DNA from: Alphaproteobacteria bacterium
Lineage (GTDB): Bacteria; Pseudomonadota; Alphaproteobacteria; Ferrovibrionales; Ferrovibrionaceae
Length of the DNA: 64,000 nucleotides
NCBI GenBank assembly: GCA_017307375.1
Contig: JAFKFH010000005.1
Span: 372,001 to 436,000 of the forward strand
Direction: 5' to 3'
Made by a program: the position numbers and the translations under genes. Below, piece by piece: positions 36,704-45,823 of this stretch. Under the pieces are notes generated by a model that had not been told where the DNA came from, did no database searches, and saw nothing but the letters and a program-made list of their open reading frames with translations. Positions within the stretch are counted from its first letter, which is position 1. Every line of letters begins with the position of its first letter.

Positions 36704-37160
36704 GGGCATGGTGATCGACGACGAACTGGCCGACTTCGTGGAAAGTCCCGTCATGATCATCGTCGGCACCGCCGGGCCGGAGATCGCGCGGGCTGCTGGG
36801 GCCCGGGTCGACCGCGTCCAGGGCCGCATCGCCCTGCTGGTCTCGGCCTGGCTCTGGCCCGAGGCAACAACTGCGATGATGCCGGGCGATCGCATCGCCG
36901 CGACCTTCGCCCGGCCGGCCGACTATGTATCGCTTCAGGTCAAGGGCGTGGTCGAGCAGGCCGGGCCGGCAGACGACAGCGACCGGGCCCAGGCGATGCG
37001 CTATGTCGCCGCCGTGACCGCCACGCTCACCGAGCTCGGCCTCGCCCCCGAAATCATCGAACCCTGGCAGACCGACCGCCAGTTGGCGCGCATCGACATC
37101 CGGCCCGAAGCAGTGTTCGTGCAGACGCCGGGGCCGCAGGCCGGGCTGGCGCGACCGTGA
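36693..37160 (+). CDS. Flavin-binding split-barrel (PNPOx-like) protein
   Basis: 155 residues (or 150 from the ATG at 36708). Pyridoxamine 5'-phosphate oxidase-like fold: ADFVESPVMIIVGTAG, GRIALLVSAWLWPEATTAM, GDRIAATFARPADYVSLQVKG. Such proteins bind FMN, F420 or haem and some are sensors. The four-repeat control region overlaps its 5' end, so the downstream ATG may be the true start. Its TGA overlaps the GTG start of the next gene, which itself begins with a PNPOx-like domain; the two products are coupled and may interact. Confidence 0.75.
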   Translation: MDPKGMVIDDELADFVESPVMIIVGTAGPEIARAAGARVDRVQGRIALLVSAWLWPEATTAMMPGDRIAATFARPADYVSLQVKGVVEQAGPADDSDRAQAMRYVAAVTATLTELGLAPEIIEPWQTDRQLARIDIRPEAVFVQTPGPQAGLARP

Positions 37161-38476
37161 CGCCGACGCTCGCCGATCTCGCGGCCTGTTTCGAAGGGGT
37201 CATCCCCTCGATCATCGCCACGACGGCGGCCGATGGCACACCCAACATCTCTTACCTGTCGCATGTCGCGCGCGTCGACGAAAGCCATGTCGCGCTGTCG
37301 AACCAGTTCTTCTCCAAGACCGCGGCCAACCTGCGGGCCAATCCCCGGGCCGCACTGCTGGTCGTGGATGCCCTGAGCGGCCTGCAGTTTCGGCTCGACG
37401 TCACCTATCTGGACACGGTGACCGAAGGCCCGCTGTTCGACCGCATGGCCGCGGACCTGCGGGCGACCAGCGACCAGCTCGGCATGGCGACCGTAATGCG
37501 CCTGCGCGGGGTCGACATCCACCGCGTCGACGCGATCCGGGCCGTGCGTTCCGCTGTCATGCGCGCCCCGGCCCCGCCTGCCGCCGACCGCCTGCCGGCC
37601 CTGGCGGACCTTGCGGCCGGCATCGCCGCGGCCACCGACCTGGGCAGGTTGGTCGACGGCACGCTTGGCGCCCTGCAGCGCAATTTCGGCTTTGGCCACG
37701 CGATGATCCTGCTGGCCCAAGGCGACCGGCTGGTCACCATCGCCTCGACTGGCTATGATCGCAGCGGCATCGGTGCCGAAGTCGCCCTGGGGGACGGGCC
37801 GATCGGCATGGCCGGGCTCGCGCGGCGCACGCTCAGGATCAGCGACATGAGCCGGGCACGCCGCTTCGCCGCCGCCGTGGCCGCGACCAGCGCCGAGGAA
37901 AACCTGAGCCGCGAGATCGCCCTGCCCGGCCTCGACGGCGCGATGAGCCAGCTTGCCGTCCCGATCGTGGCGCAAGCCAGGCTGCGCGGCGTCCTGATGC
38001 TCGAGAGTGTGGCGCGCCTCGCCTTCACGCCCGCCGACGAACTGGCGATGACGATCGTCGCCGGCCAGTTGGGCGCCGCGCTCGGCGCCTTTGACGGCGA
38101 GATGCCCGAGACCGCCGAATTGCCGGCCGAGGGCACCGGCCCGTCCTTCACGGTGGTCCACCACAGCTTCGACGACAGCGTTTTCATCGGCGGCGACTAC
38201 ATCGTGAAGGGGGTGGCGGGCCGTCTGCTTATCGCCTTCCTGCGGGCCTATGTCGCCGACGGGCGGCAGCAGTTCTCCAACCGCGAAATCCGGCTCGACA
38301 CCTCGCTGCGCCTGCCCGAGTTCAAGGACAACCTGGAAACCCGGCTGCTGCTGCTGCAACGGCGGCTGGACGAGAAGGCGGCGCCGGTCAGGCTGGAACG
38401 CCCAGGCCGCGGGCGCATCCGCCTGTCCGTCACCGGCCGGCCGGTCCTGTCAGAGGGCGAGGCGCATCTGCGGTGA
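37157..38476 (+). CDS. PNPOx-like / GAF / winged-helix protein, probable one-component regulator
   Basis: 439 residues in three parts. 1-130: PNPOx-like split barrel (GVIPSIIATTAADGTPNISY, VALSNQFFSKTAANLRANPR). About 145-310: GAF domain (LGALQRNFGFGHAMILL, GDGPIGMAGLARRTLRI, LAVPIVAQARLRGVLMLES). About 335-425: a segment that reads like an OmpR-type winged helix, with VAGRLLIAFLRAYVADGRQQ, FSNREIRLD, NLETRLLLLQRRLDEKAAP and RPGRGRIRL in the places of the recognition helices and wing. The last match is by pattern only. GTG start inside the previous stop. The 3' end overlaps dinB by 27 bases. Confidence 0.75.
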   Translation: MTPTLADLAACFEGVIPSIIATTAADGTPNISYLSHVARVDESHVALSNQFFSKTAANLRANPRAALLVVDALSGLQFRLDVTYLDTVTEGPLFDRMAADLRATSDQLGMATVMRLRGVDIHRVDAIRAVRSAVMRAPAPPAADRLPALADLAAGIAAATDLGRLVDGTLGALQRNFGFGHAMILLAQGDRLVTIASTGYDRSGIGAEVALGDGPIGMAGLARRTLRISDMSRARRFAAAVAATSAEENLSREIALPGLDGAMSQLAVPIVAQARLRGVLMLESVARLAFTPADELAMTIVAGQLGAALGAFDGEMPETAELPAEGTGPSFTVVHHSFDDSVFIGGDYIVKGVAGRLLIAFLRAYVADGRQQFSNREIRLDTSLRLPEFKDNLETRLLLLQRRLDEKAAPVRLERPGRGRIRLSVTGRPVLSEGEAHLR

Positions 38477-39571
38477 CTCCGCCTCGCCCTCGGTATTGAG
38501 CGAGGACAGCGTGACGCCGAGCAGGCGCACGCCCTTTTCAATGGGAAACAAAGCCTGCAGCAGGGCTTCGACGATCCGGTCGACCTCGTCGCGACCGGCA
38601 ATCATCGACGGCAGGGTGCGGCTGCGGGTGATCGTCTCGAAATCGGCATAGCGCAGTTTCAGCGTCACGGTGCGGCCGCGCAGGCCGGACTTCTCGCAAT
38701 GGCGCCACACCTTGTCGACCAGGAGGCGGGTTTCGGCCCGCATCGCCTCGAAGGTCACCAGGTCGACCGAAAAGGTATCTTCGGCCCCGATCGACTTGCG
38801 GATGCGATCGGGCCGCACCGGGCGATGGTCGATGCCGCGGGCGACTCCGTAGAAGTACGGTCCGGACTTGCCGAAATGCTGCTGCAGGAAATCGAGCGGT
38901 CGTTCGCGCAGGTCGCGGCCGGTATGGATGCCCAGCGCCTTCATCCGTGCCGCGGTGGCCGGCCCGACGCCGTGGAATTTCTCGATCGCCAGACCTTCGA
39001 CGAAGGCCGCCCCCTCGCGCGGGGTGATCACGAACAGCCCGTCGGGCTTGCGGTGGTCGGAGGCCAGCTTGGCCAGGAACTTGTTGTAGGACACCCCGGC
39101 CGAGGCGGTCAGCCCGGTCTCGGCGCGAATGCGGGCCCGGATTTCCTCGGCGACCCGGGTTGCCGACGGGATGCCCTTCAGGTTCCCGGTGACGTCGAGA
39201 TAGGCTTCGTCGAGCGACAGCGGCTCGATGACCGGCGTGAATTCGGCGAAGATCGCATGGATCTGGCGCGAGACCGTACGATAGACGTCGAAGCGCGGGG
39301 GCACGAAGATCAGCTGCGGGCAACGTCGCCGCGCGGTGACGGACGGCATCGCCGACCGCACGCCGAACCGCCGCGCCTCGTAGCTTGCCGCGGCCACGAC
39401 GCCGCGCTCGCGCGAGCCGCCGACCGCCAGCGGTTTGCCGCGCAGTTCGGGATTGTCGCGCTGCTCGACCGAGGCATAGAAGGCATCCATGTCGATGTGG
39501 ATGACCTTGCGAACCACCTCGCCCCGCCCGGCCGCGTCCAGCGCCGATTCCACACTCTCCGCCGCGTCCAT
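38450..39571 (-). CDS. dinB: DNA polymerase IV (Y-family translesion polymerase)
   Basis: 373 residues, usual length. Catalytic Asp in HIDMDAFYASVEQRDNPEL, Asp-Glu in PLSLDEAYLDVTG; helix-hairpin-helix KFHGVGPATAARMKALGI; little-finger domain to the end. The C-terminal QMRLAL fits a sliding-clamp binding motif. No clear LexA box was found upstream. It converges with the PNPOx/GAF gene with a 27-bp overlap. Role: bypass of minor-groove adducts and stress mutagenesis. Confidence 0.97.
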   Translation of the reverse strand: MDAAESVESALDAAGRGEVVRKVIHIDMDAFYASVEQRDNPELRGKPLAVGGSRERGVVAAASYEARRFGVRSAMPSVTARRRCPQLIFVPPRFDVYRTVSRQIHAIFAEFTPVIEPLSLDEAYLDVTGNLKGIPSATRVAEEIRARIRAETGLTASAGVSYNKFLAKLASDHRKPDGLFVITPREGAAFVEGLAIEKFHGVGPATAARMKALGIHTGRDLRERPLDFLQQHFGKSGPYFYGVARGIDHRPVRPDRIRKSIGAEDTFSVDLVTFEAMRAETRLLVDKVWRHCEKSGLRGRTVTLKLRYADFETITRSRTLPSMIAGRDEVDRIVEALLQALFPIEKGVRLLGVTLSSLNTEGEAESPQMRLAL

Positions 39572-39714
39572 CGGGCGATCTTATCGCGACCGGAAAACCG
39601 GATCAAACAGCGAACATTCGCAAGAAGCGCGCCGGCCGGCGCAGGTCGGCGTGGGAAAATTCTGCGGGCCCGGATACAATCTTACCGGGTTCATCATCTA
39701 GTTGCTGGTCGCGC

Positions 39715-41397
39715 ATGAAGTTTCCGGGATTTGTCCTCAGCCTCGCCCTGGCCCTCGGCATCGCCGCAAGCCAGCCTGCCGCCGCCCAGAACGCCGCGGT
39801 ATCGCCACGGACCGCCGATGCCCTCGCCCGCTATGACCGGGCCACGCTGGTCGTGACGCTGATGGCGCCGGCCAGCGCCCCGTCGGCCGATCCGGTGGCG
39901 ATGACCGCCTATCGGCAGGCGATCCGCGACGTGCAGCAGCGGGTGATCGACGATCTCCGCGGGCTTATCGCCGTAGATACCCGCTATGCGACGCTTCCCG
40001 TCCTTACCGTGCAGACGACCGGTGCCGGCGTCGAAGCGCTGCGCCGCCACCCGCTGGTCGTCGCGATCGGACCGAACACCTTGCGCGGACCGAACGGCAC
40101 GAAGGCGGCCGACGTCGACCAGTTGATCGGCTCGGCACCGCGCCCCATCGACCCCAGCCGCGCCCGCGGCCTGCTGCCGACCGAGACCGTGCCGGGCAGC
40201 CCGTCGGCAGCCGGGCGCGACCGCGCCATCGGCGGCCCTGCCCGGTCCCCGGCACCACCGCCCGATGTCGTCCTCGCCCAGCCCGAAAACATGGCCCGCA
40301 TCGGGGCGCCGGCCCTGTGGGGCATCGGCCATACCGGGGCCGGTGTCAGGGTCGCGGTGCTGGACAACGGCATCGACGTCTCCCATCCGATCTTTGCGGG
40401 CAAGCTGGTCTGGCAGGCCTGCTTCTCGACCCATTCGCCCGACGAGGACGAACAGGTCTATTCGCTGTGCCCCGGCCGGGCGACCGAGGCCTACGGGCCG
40501 GGCAGCGCCTCGTCCTGCCCCGATGCGGACCTGGTTCCGGTCTGCAACCATGGCACCCATGTCGCGGGCATTGCCATCGGCAGCGATCCGTCGGCGCGGG
40601 TCTACGGCGTCGCGCCCCAGGCCGATCTGGTCGCGGTCCAGGTGTTCTTTCGCTACTACAATCTTAAGGACGGCGAGTGGACGACGGGCACGCTGACCGC
40701 CGATCAGCTGAAGGCACTCGACTACGTCACCCTGCTCGCCGCCGGCGAGCCGGACCGGATCGCAGCCGTCAACATGAGCCTCTCCGGCGTCGAGAGCTTC
40801 AGCGGATTCTGCGACGATCTGGCCGAGATCAAGCCGCTGCGCGCGGCGATCGACGGACTGCGCAACCTCAACGTCCTGACCGTCATCGCGGCAGGAAACG
40901 AGAATTTCCGCAGTGCCGTGGGCTCGCCCGCCTGCATCTCGACCGCCATCTCGGTCGCCGCGACGACCGCCGAGGACAAGTATTCGGTCAATGCCGGGAC
41001 CAATCTGGCCGCCTTCCCGCTGGTCTTCGTCGCGGCACCGGGCGACCAGGTCCTGTCGGCGATACGGGGCGGCAAGTATGACCGCTACAGCGGCACGTCG
41101 ATGGCGGCACCGATGGTGGCGGGCGCGCTGGCCCTGCTCAAGGCGGCCTATCCCGCCAATCAGCCGATCGATTTCGAAATGACGCTGGCGCGTAGCGGCA
41201 CGCCGGTGATGCTGGCCGACCGCTACGCCCTGCCCCGCCTCAATCTGGTCCAGGCCGACGCGATGCTTGCCGGCAATTTCGACGGCAATTCGCTGACGCA
41301 CCCCTACCAGCCGAACTCGGCGGTCAGCTATATCGAATTCCCGGCGGAATCGACCGAAGACTGGTCGATCTTCAAGCGGCAGCTCTACATGCCCTGA
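39715..41397 (+). CDS. Secreted subtilisin-like (S8) serine protease
   Basis: 560 residues. Signal peptide MKFPGFVLSLALALGIAASQ to AAAQ at 25, then a propeptide-like domain (residues ~40-125, RATLVVTLM) and a Pro/Gly-rich linker. Peptidase domain ~190-500 with a complete triad: Asp217 (VAVLDNGID), His279 (NHGTHVAG), Asn395 oxyanion (AAGNEN) and Ser462 (YSGTSMAAP). Between Asp and His there is an insert with four Cys (236, 252, 268, 277) that could form two disulphides. A ~60-residue tail follows. Active extracellular or periplasmic protease expected. Confidence 0.93.
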   Translation: MKFPGFVLSLALALGIAASQPAAAQNAAVSPRTADALARYDRATLVVTLMAPASAPSADPVAMTAYRQAIRDVQQRVIDDLRGLIAVDTRYATLPVLTVQTTGAGVEALRRHPLVVAIGPNTLRGPNGTKAADVDQLIGSAPRPIDPSRARGLLPTETVPGSPSAAGRDRAIGGPARSPAPPPDVVLAQPENMARIGAPALWGIGHTGAGVRVAVLDNGIDVSHPIFAGKLVWQACFSTHSPDEDEQVYSLCPGRATEAYGPGSASSCPDADLVPVCNHGTHVAGIAIGSDPSARVYGVAPQADLVAVQVFFRYYNLKDGEWTTGTLTADQLKALDYVTLLAAGEPDRIAAVNMSLSGVESFSGFCDDLAEIKPLRAAIDGLRNLNVLTVIAAGNENFRSAVGSPACISTAISVAATTAEDKYSVNAGTNLAAFPLVFVAAPGDQVLSAIRGGKYDRYSGTSMAAPMVAGALALLKAAYPANQPIDFEMTLARSGTPVMLADRYALPRLNLVQADAMLAGNFDGNSLTHPYQPNSAVSYIEFPAESTEDWSIFKRQLYMP

Positions 41398-41410
41398 CGG
41401 CCGGCAGCCC

Positions 41411-42595
41411 TCACACCACGTTCTTCTCGATAATCAACCGGCCCGCGGCGAAACGTTCATAGGCAAAGCGGGTCAGATCGAGGGTGCGATAGGCGCCGTG
41501 CGCGATCAGTTCGGCGACGCCGCGTCCGACCGCCGGGCTCTGCTGCAGGCCGTGGCCGGAGAAACCGTTGGCGAAGACGAGGTTGGCCACGTCCGGGTGG
41601 CGCCCGACGATGCCGTTATGGTCGATCGGGTTGTAGTCGTAGAACCCGGCCCAGGCCGATTGCAGCTTGATCGCCTCGAACGCCGGCACGCGCTGGGCCA
41701 GCACCGGCCAGATCACCTCTTCGAACGGGCGGTAATCGACCTCGAGGTCGTCGGCGGGGCCGTCCTCGTCGGGCGGCGGCGACATCCCGCAGATGAAGCC
41801 CTTGCCCTCCGGGCGGAAATAGATCCCGGTCGGGTCGATCAGCAACGGCGCCAGCGGCTCGACCGGCTCGCGGCAGTTGATCATGTAGACGAAGCGCTTG
41901 CGCGGCTCGACGCTGAGCGGAATGTCGGCCAGCGCGGCCAGCCGGCCGGCCCAGGCCCCGGCGGCATTGACCAGCGTGCCGCAAGCAATGCGGTCGCCCC
42001 CCTTCAGTCGGACCGCGGCGATCCGGTTGCCGTCACGCTCGAGGCCCACGACCTCGTCGGTCAGGTAGGTCACGCCGTTGGCGCGCGCCCGGCGGCGGAA
42101 GCCCTGCAGCAGCCCGTGCGGGTCGAACCAGCCTTCCATCGACAGCCCGAGGCAGCCGAGAGCCAGGTCGTCGACATGGAGCCAGGGAAAGCGCGCCCGC
42201 AACCCGGCGGGATCGAGCAGCACGTTGTCGGCCCCCATGCGGCGCTGCAGCGCATGATTCTCGCGCAGCACCGGCGCGCCCGCCTCTGTCGCCAGGAACA
42301 GATAGCCGCCCTCGACGAAGCCGATCTCGCAGGGATGACCGTCGACCGAGAGCAGGTCGTGCGAGCGGCGCAGGAAATCGGCACCGAACAGGCCGATGGC
42401 GATGTTCTCGGGGGTCGAGAACTGCTGGCGGATCGAGGCAGCCGACAAGGTGGTCGAGGCGATGCGATAGGTCGGGTCGCGCTCGACGACCGCGACGCGG
42501 CCGGAGAAGCCGGGCTCGATCGACAGGAAATAGGCCACCGCCGAACCGATGATGCCGCCGCCGGCGATGACGACGTCGAAGCTGTGATCCGCCAT
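41411..42595 (-). CDS. FAD-dependent oxidoreductase, DAO family
   Basis: 394 residues. N-terminal VVIAGGGIIGSAVAYFL (GxGxxG of FAD), IASTTLSAASIRQQFS, and near the C-terminus GFYDYNPIDHNGIVGRHP and FANGFSGHGLQQSPAVGR, typical of sarcosine/dimethylglycine-type amine oxidases of the FOXRED1 branch. Substrate is probably an N-methylated or secondary amino acid. It lies downstream of the purine importer operon on the same strand but a strong terminator intervenes, so it is likely expressed separately. Confidence 0.9.
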   Translation of the reverse strand: MADHSFDVVIAGGGIIGSAVAYFLSIEPGFSGRVAVVERDPTYRIASTTLSAASIRQQFSTPENIAIGLFGADFLRRSHDLLSVDGHPCEIGFVEGGYLFLATEAGAPVLRENHALQRRMGADNVLLDPAGLRARFPWLHVDDLALGCLGLSMEGWFDPHGLLQGFRRRARANGVTYLTDEVVGLERDGNRIAAVRLKGGDRIACGTLVNAAGAWAGRLAALADIPLSVEPRKRFVYMINCREPVEPLAPLLIDPTGIYFRPEGKGFICGMSPPPDEDGPADDLEVDYRPFEEVIWPVLAQRVPAFEAIKLQSAWAGFYDYNPIDHNGIVGRHPDVANLVFANGFSGHGLQQSPAVGRGVAELIAHGAYRTLDLTRFAYERFAAGRLIIEKNVV

Positions 42596-42615
42596 GATTG
42601 CCCCGCAAACGAAAA

Positions 42616-42642
42616 GGGCCCGTGGCGACCAGCCACGGGCCC
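42616..42642 (-). terminator. Strong rho-independent terminator of the purine operon
   Basis: A perfect 11-bp inverted repeat (GGGCCCGTGGC / GCCACGGGCCC) with a 5-base loop lies 21 bp past the substrate-binding protein stop. On the minus strand it is followed by TTTTCGTTT. The best intrinsic terminator in the window. Confidence 0.92.
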
Positions 42643-42663
42643 CATCCTGCTACGCCGAAGCGG

Positions 42664-43746
42664 TTACTTCGGCAAGTCGCCCTGCACGCCCTCGACGAAG
42701 TAGTTCATCGTCAGGATCTGCTGGTCGTTCAGATGCTGGCCGGCCGGGATCACTTCCTTGCCGTCGCGATTCTTGAACGGGCCGTCGAACGAGGTGATCT
42801 TGTGGGCGATCAGGTCGTTCTTGATCTGATCGGCCATCGCCACGACGTCCTTGGGCAGGTTGGGGTTGTACGGCGACAGCACGACCATGCCGGAATCGAG
42901 GCCGCCCCAGGTGTCTTCCGACTTCCACTTGTTGTCGAGCACGGCCTGGGCGCGGTTGATGTAGTAGCCGTCCCAGATATCGACGATCGAGGTCAGGTGA
43001 GCCTTCGGACCGAACTTCGACATGTCCGACGACTGGCCGAAGGCATAGATCCCGCGCTCCTCGGCGGCCTGGATCGGCGCCGGCGAGTCGGTATGCTGGC
43101 TCAGCACGTCGGCGCCCTGGTCGATCAGCGCCTTGGCCGCGGCCGCCTCCTTGCCCGGGTCGTACCAGGAATTGACCCACACGACGCGGACCTGGGCATC
43201 CGGCCGCACCTTCTTCAGCGACAGGGTGAAGGCGTTGATGCCGGAGACCACTTCCGGGATCGGGAACGAGGCGATGTAGCCGATGATGCCCGACTTGGTC
43301 ATCTTGCCGGCGATGGCGCCGATGACGGTGCGGCCTTCATGGAAACGCGCCGAATAGGTCGCGACGTTGTTGGCCCGCTTGTAGCCGGTCGCATGCTCGA
43401 ACTTCACCTTGGGGAAGCGCTGGGCGACCTTCAGCGTCGGGTTCATGAACCCGAACGAGGTGGTGAAGATCAGGCCGTGGCCCGACTGCGCCAGCTGGGC
43501 GATCACGCGCTCGGCGTCGGCGCCTTCCGGCACGTTCTCGACGAAGGTGGTCTCGACCTTGTCGTTCAGCGCCTTCTGCAGGGCGATGCGGCCGACATCG
43601 TGCTGGTAGCTGTAGCCGAGGTCGCCGACCGGGCCGACATAGACGAAGCCGACCTTCAGCTTGTCGGCGGCGCTGGCCGGCGCCGCCGCGGCGATCAGCG
43701 CGGCGGCGACCGCGATGGCGGCCGCCTTGATCGTCGATTTCAACAT
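42664..43746 (-). CDS. BMP-family substrate-binding protein of a nucleoside/purine ABC importer
   Basis: 360 residues with a Sec signal ending PASA. BMP (PnrA/Med) family, which binds purine nucleosides: KVGFVYVGPVGDLGYSYQHD, GHGLIFTTSFGFMNPTLKVA, HEGRTVIGAIAGKMTKSG, VVWVNSWYDPGKEAAAA, QHTDSPAPIQAAEERG. Periplasmic, as no lipobox is seen. Last gene of the puuD-uraD-uraH-ATPase-permease-permease operon, 65 bp after the second permease, with GAGGAG before the ATG at 43746. The context makes guanosine, inosine or a purine base the likely ligand. Confidence 0.94.
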   Translation of the reverse strand: MLKSTIKAAAIAVAAALIAAAAPASAADKLKVGFVYVGPVGDLGYSYQHDVGRIALQKALNDKVETTFVENVPEGADAERVIAQLAQSGHGLIFTTSFGFMNPTLKVAQRFPKVKFEHATGYKRANNVATYSARFHEGRTVIGAIAGKMTKSGIIGYIASFPIPEVVSGINAFTLSLKKVRPDAQVRVVWVNSWYDPGKEAAAAKALIDQGADVLSQHTDSPAPIQAAEERGIYAFGQSSDMSKFGPKAHLTSIVDIWDGYYINRAQAVLDNKWKSEDTWGGLDSGMVVLSPYNPNLPKDVVAMADQIKNDLIAHKITSFDGPFKNRDGKEVIPAGQHLNDQQILTMNYFVEGVQGDLPK

Positions 43747-43811
43747 CCCACTCTCCTCTTGGATTAAGCCGTGAAGCCCCTGGTCCGGACACCCCCCGGC
43801 GTCCGGCAGTT

Positions 43812-44738
43812 CTAATGATCCGGATGATAGGATTTGCCCAGACAGGCCGGGGTATTCAAGCGAATCCTGGTCGCATCCCGGCTGATCAGCGTCAAAACCA
43901 CGATCGTCGCCACGTAAGGCAGCATCGACAGGAACTGCGACGGTATCGAGAAGCCCAGCCCCTGCAGGAACAGCTGGCCGAAGGCGAGCCCGCCGAACAG
44001 ATAGGCGCCGGCCAGCGTCCGCACCGGTTTCCAGGTGGCGAACACGACCAGCGCCAGCGCGATCCAGCCGCGGCCCGCGACCATGTTCTCGGCCCACATC
44101 GGCGTCACCGCGAGGCTCAGATAGGCGCCGCCCAGCCCGCAGCAGGCGCCCCCGAACAGCGTCGCCAGATAGCGGATGCCGATCACCGGGTAGCCGATCG
44201 CATGCGCCGAATCGTGGCTTTCCCCGACCGCGCGCAGGACGAGACCCGCCCGGCTTTTCTCCAGGAACCACCAGATGCCCACGACCAGCGCGAAGGACAG
44301 ATAGACCAAGAGGTCCTGGCCGAAGATCAGGCGGCCGACCACCGGCAGGTCGGTCAGCCCGGGGACGTAGAGCTGCGGCAGGCGGGGCAGCGGCACACCG
44401 ATGAACGGCCGGCCGACCAGGGCCGACAGCCCGACGCCGATGATGGTCAGCGCCAGGCCGGTCGCCACCTGATTGGCCAGCAGCGTCAGGGCCAGCACGG
44501 CAAAGATCAGGGCCATCGCCATCCCGGCAAAAGCCGCGGCGACGATCCCGACGATCCACGACCCGGTCAGCATCGCGGCGGCAAAACCGGCGACCGCGCC
44601 GATCAGCATCATGCCCTCGACGCCGAGGTTGAGCACCCCGGCCTTCTCGGTCACAAGCTCGCCGAGTGCGGCAAGCAGCAGCGGGGTGGCGGCCGCCACC
44701 ACCGACATCATTACCGCGGCGATCACATCGGGGCTCAT
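43812..44738 (-). CDS. ABC permease (NupC/RbsC-like) of the purine importer, second subunit
   Basis: 308 residues, about eight to nine membrane helices. LGVEGMMLIGAVAGFAAA and EKAGVLNLGVEG are signatures of the branched-chain/BMP-type permeases; AGRGWIALALVVFATWKPV is the cytoplasmic ATPase-coupling loop. Starts one base inside the stop of the other permease (TGATG). With it forms the heterodimeric channel for nucleosides or bases. Confidence 0.93.
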   Translation of the reverse strand: MSPDVIAAVMMSVVAAATPLLLAALGELVTEKAGVLNLGVEGMMLIGAVAGFAAAMLTGSWIVGIVAAAFAGMAMALIFAVLALTLLANQVATGLALTIIGVGLSALVGRPFIGVPLPRLPQLYVPGLTDLPVVGRLIFGQDLLVYLSFALVVGIWWFLEKSRAGLVLRAVGESHDSAHAIGYPVIGIRYLATLFGGACCGLGGAYLSLAVTPMWAENMVAGRGWIALALVVFATWKPVRTLAGAYLFGGLAFGQLFLQGLGFSIPSQFLSMLPYVATIVVLTLISRDATRIRLNTPACLGKSYHPDH

Positions 44739-45823
44739 CACACAGCCCTCCGCACCGAATGGCCGAGCCGGATCCGGTAGCGGATCAGCACGTCGCAGGC
44801 CAACAGGAAGAACAAGAGCATGCCCTGGAACACGCCGGCGACCGCCACCGGCAGGCGCAGCAGGATCTGGGCCGATTCGCCGCCCAGATAGGACAAGGCG
44901 ATGACCAGGCTGCCGAGCAGGATGCCGACCGGATGCAACCGGCCGAGAAAGGCGACGATGATCGCGGTGAAACCGTAGTTCTGCGGAATGGCCGGGGTCA
45001 GCTGGCCGACCGGGCCGGCGATCTCGAAAACCCCGGCAAGCCCGGCCAGCGCGCCGGAAAGCAGCAGCGACGCCCAGATCATCCGGCGCTGGTCGAAGCC
45101 GGCATAGGCCGCGGCGAGCGGGGCCTGGCCGATCACCCGGATCTGGAAACCGAACAGCCCGCGGGTCAGCACCGCCCAGGCAAGACCGAGAATGGCGAGG
45201 GCCACCAGCGTGCCGAGATTGAGACGCGTGCCTTCGACCAGCACCGGCAGCAGGCCGCCTTCGGCGAACATTTCCGATTGCGGGAAGTTGAACCCCGCCG
45301 GGTCCTTCCACGGCCCATGCACCAGGAACTGCAGCAGCAGCACGGCGACATAGGTCAGCATCAGGCTGACCAGGATCTCGTTGGCGTTGAAGCGCGTGCG
45401 CAGGAAGGCCGGGATCGCCGCCCAGGCCATGCCGCCGAGAACCCCGGCGACGACCATCAGCGGCAGCAGCCACCAGCCCCCGCCGTCGCCCTGCAGGGCA
45501 AGGCACAGCCCGCCCCCGGCCAGCGCGCCGATGACGAACTGCCCCTCGGCCCCGATATTCCAGACATTGGCGCGGAACCCGATCGACAGGCCGACGGCGC
45601 AGAGCATCAGCGGCGTCGCCTTCAGCGCCAGTTCGGCCAGCCCCTCGACCGACGAGACCGGGTCGATGAAGAAGACCTTCAGCGAATGCGCCGGCGGATA
45701 GCCGAGGACCGCAAACAGCGCGGCACCGGCACAAAGCGTGATGGCGATGGCCAGCAGCGGCGCGCCATAACGCCAGGCGGCGGAAGCCTGCGGCCGCTGT
45801 TCCAGCCTGAGGTCAAGCGGCAT
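44738..45823 (-). CDS. ABC permease (NupB-like) of the purine importer, first subunit
   Basis: 361 residues, about ten membrane helices after a basic N-terminus. Typical blocks: LMLCAVGLSIGFRANVWNIG, GAEGQFVIGALAGG, RFNANEILVSLMLTYVAVLL and GFTAIIVAFLGRLHPVGI. Overlaps the 3' end of the ATPase gene by 11 bases, so translation is coupled. Confidence 0.93.
   Translation of the reverse strand: MPLDLRLEQRPQASAAWRYGAPLLAIAITLCAGAALFAVLGYPPAHSLKVFFIDPVSSVEGLAELALKATPLMLCAVGLSIGFRANVWNIGAEGQFVIGALAGGGLCLALQGDGGGWWLLPLMVVAGVLGGMAWAAIPAFLRTRFNANEILVSLMLTYVAVLLLQFLVHGPWKDPAGFNFPQSEMFAEGGLLPVLVEGTRLNLGTLVALAILGLAWAVLTRGLFGFQIRVIGQAPLAAAYAGFDQRRMIWASLLLSGALAGLAGVFEIAGPVGQLTPAIPQNYGFTAIIVAFLGRLHPVGILLGSLVIALSYLGGESAQILLRLPVAVAGVFQGMLLFFLLACDVLIRYRIRLGHSVRRAV

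Noticed and set aside
39612-39628. Possible LexA box upstream of dinB (GAAC...GAAG)
   Set aside because: The alphaproteobacterial box needs GTTC-N7-GTTC; here the spacing is N8 and the second half-site is mismatched.
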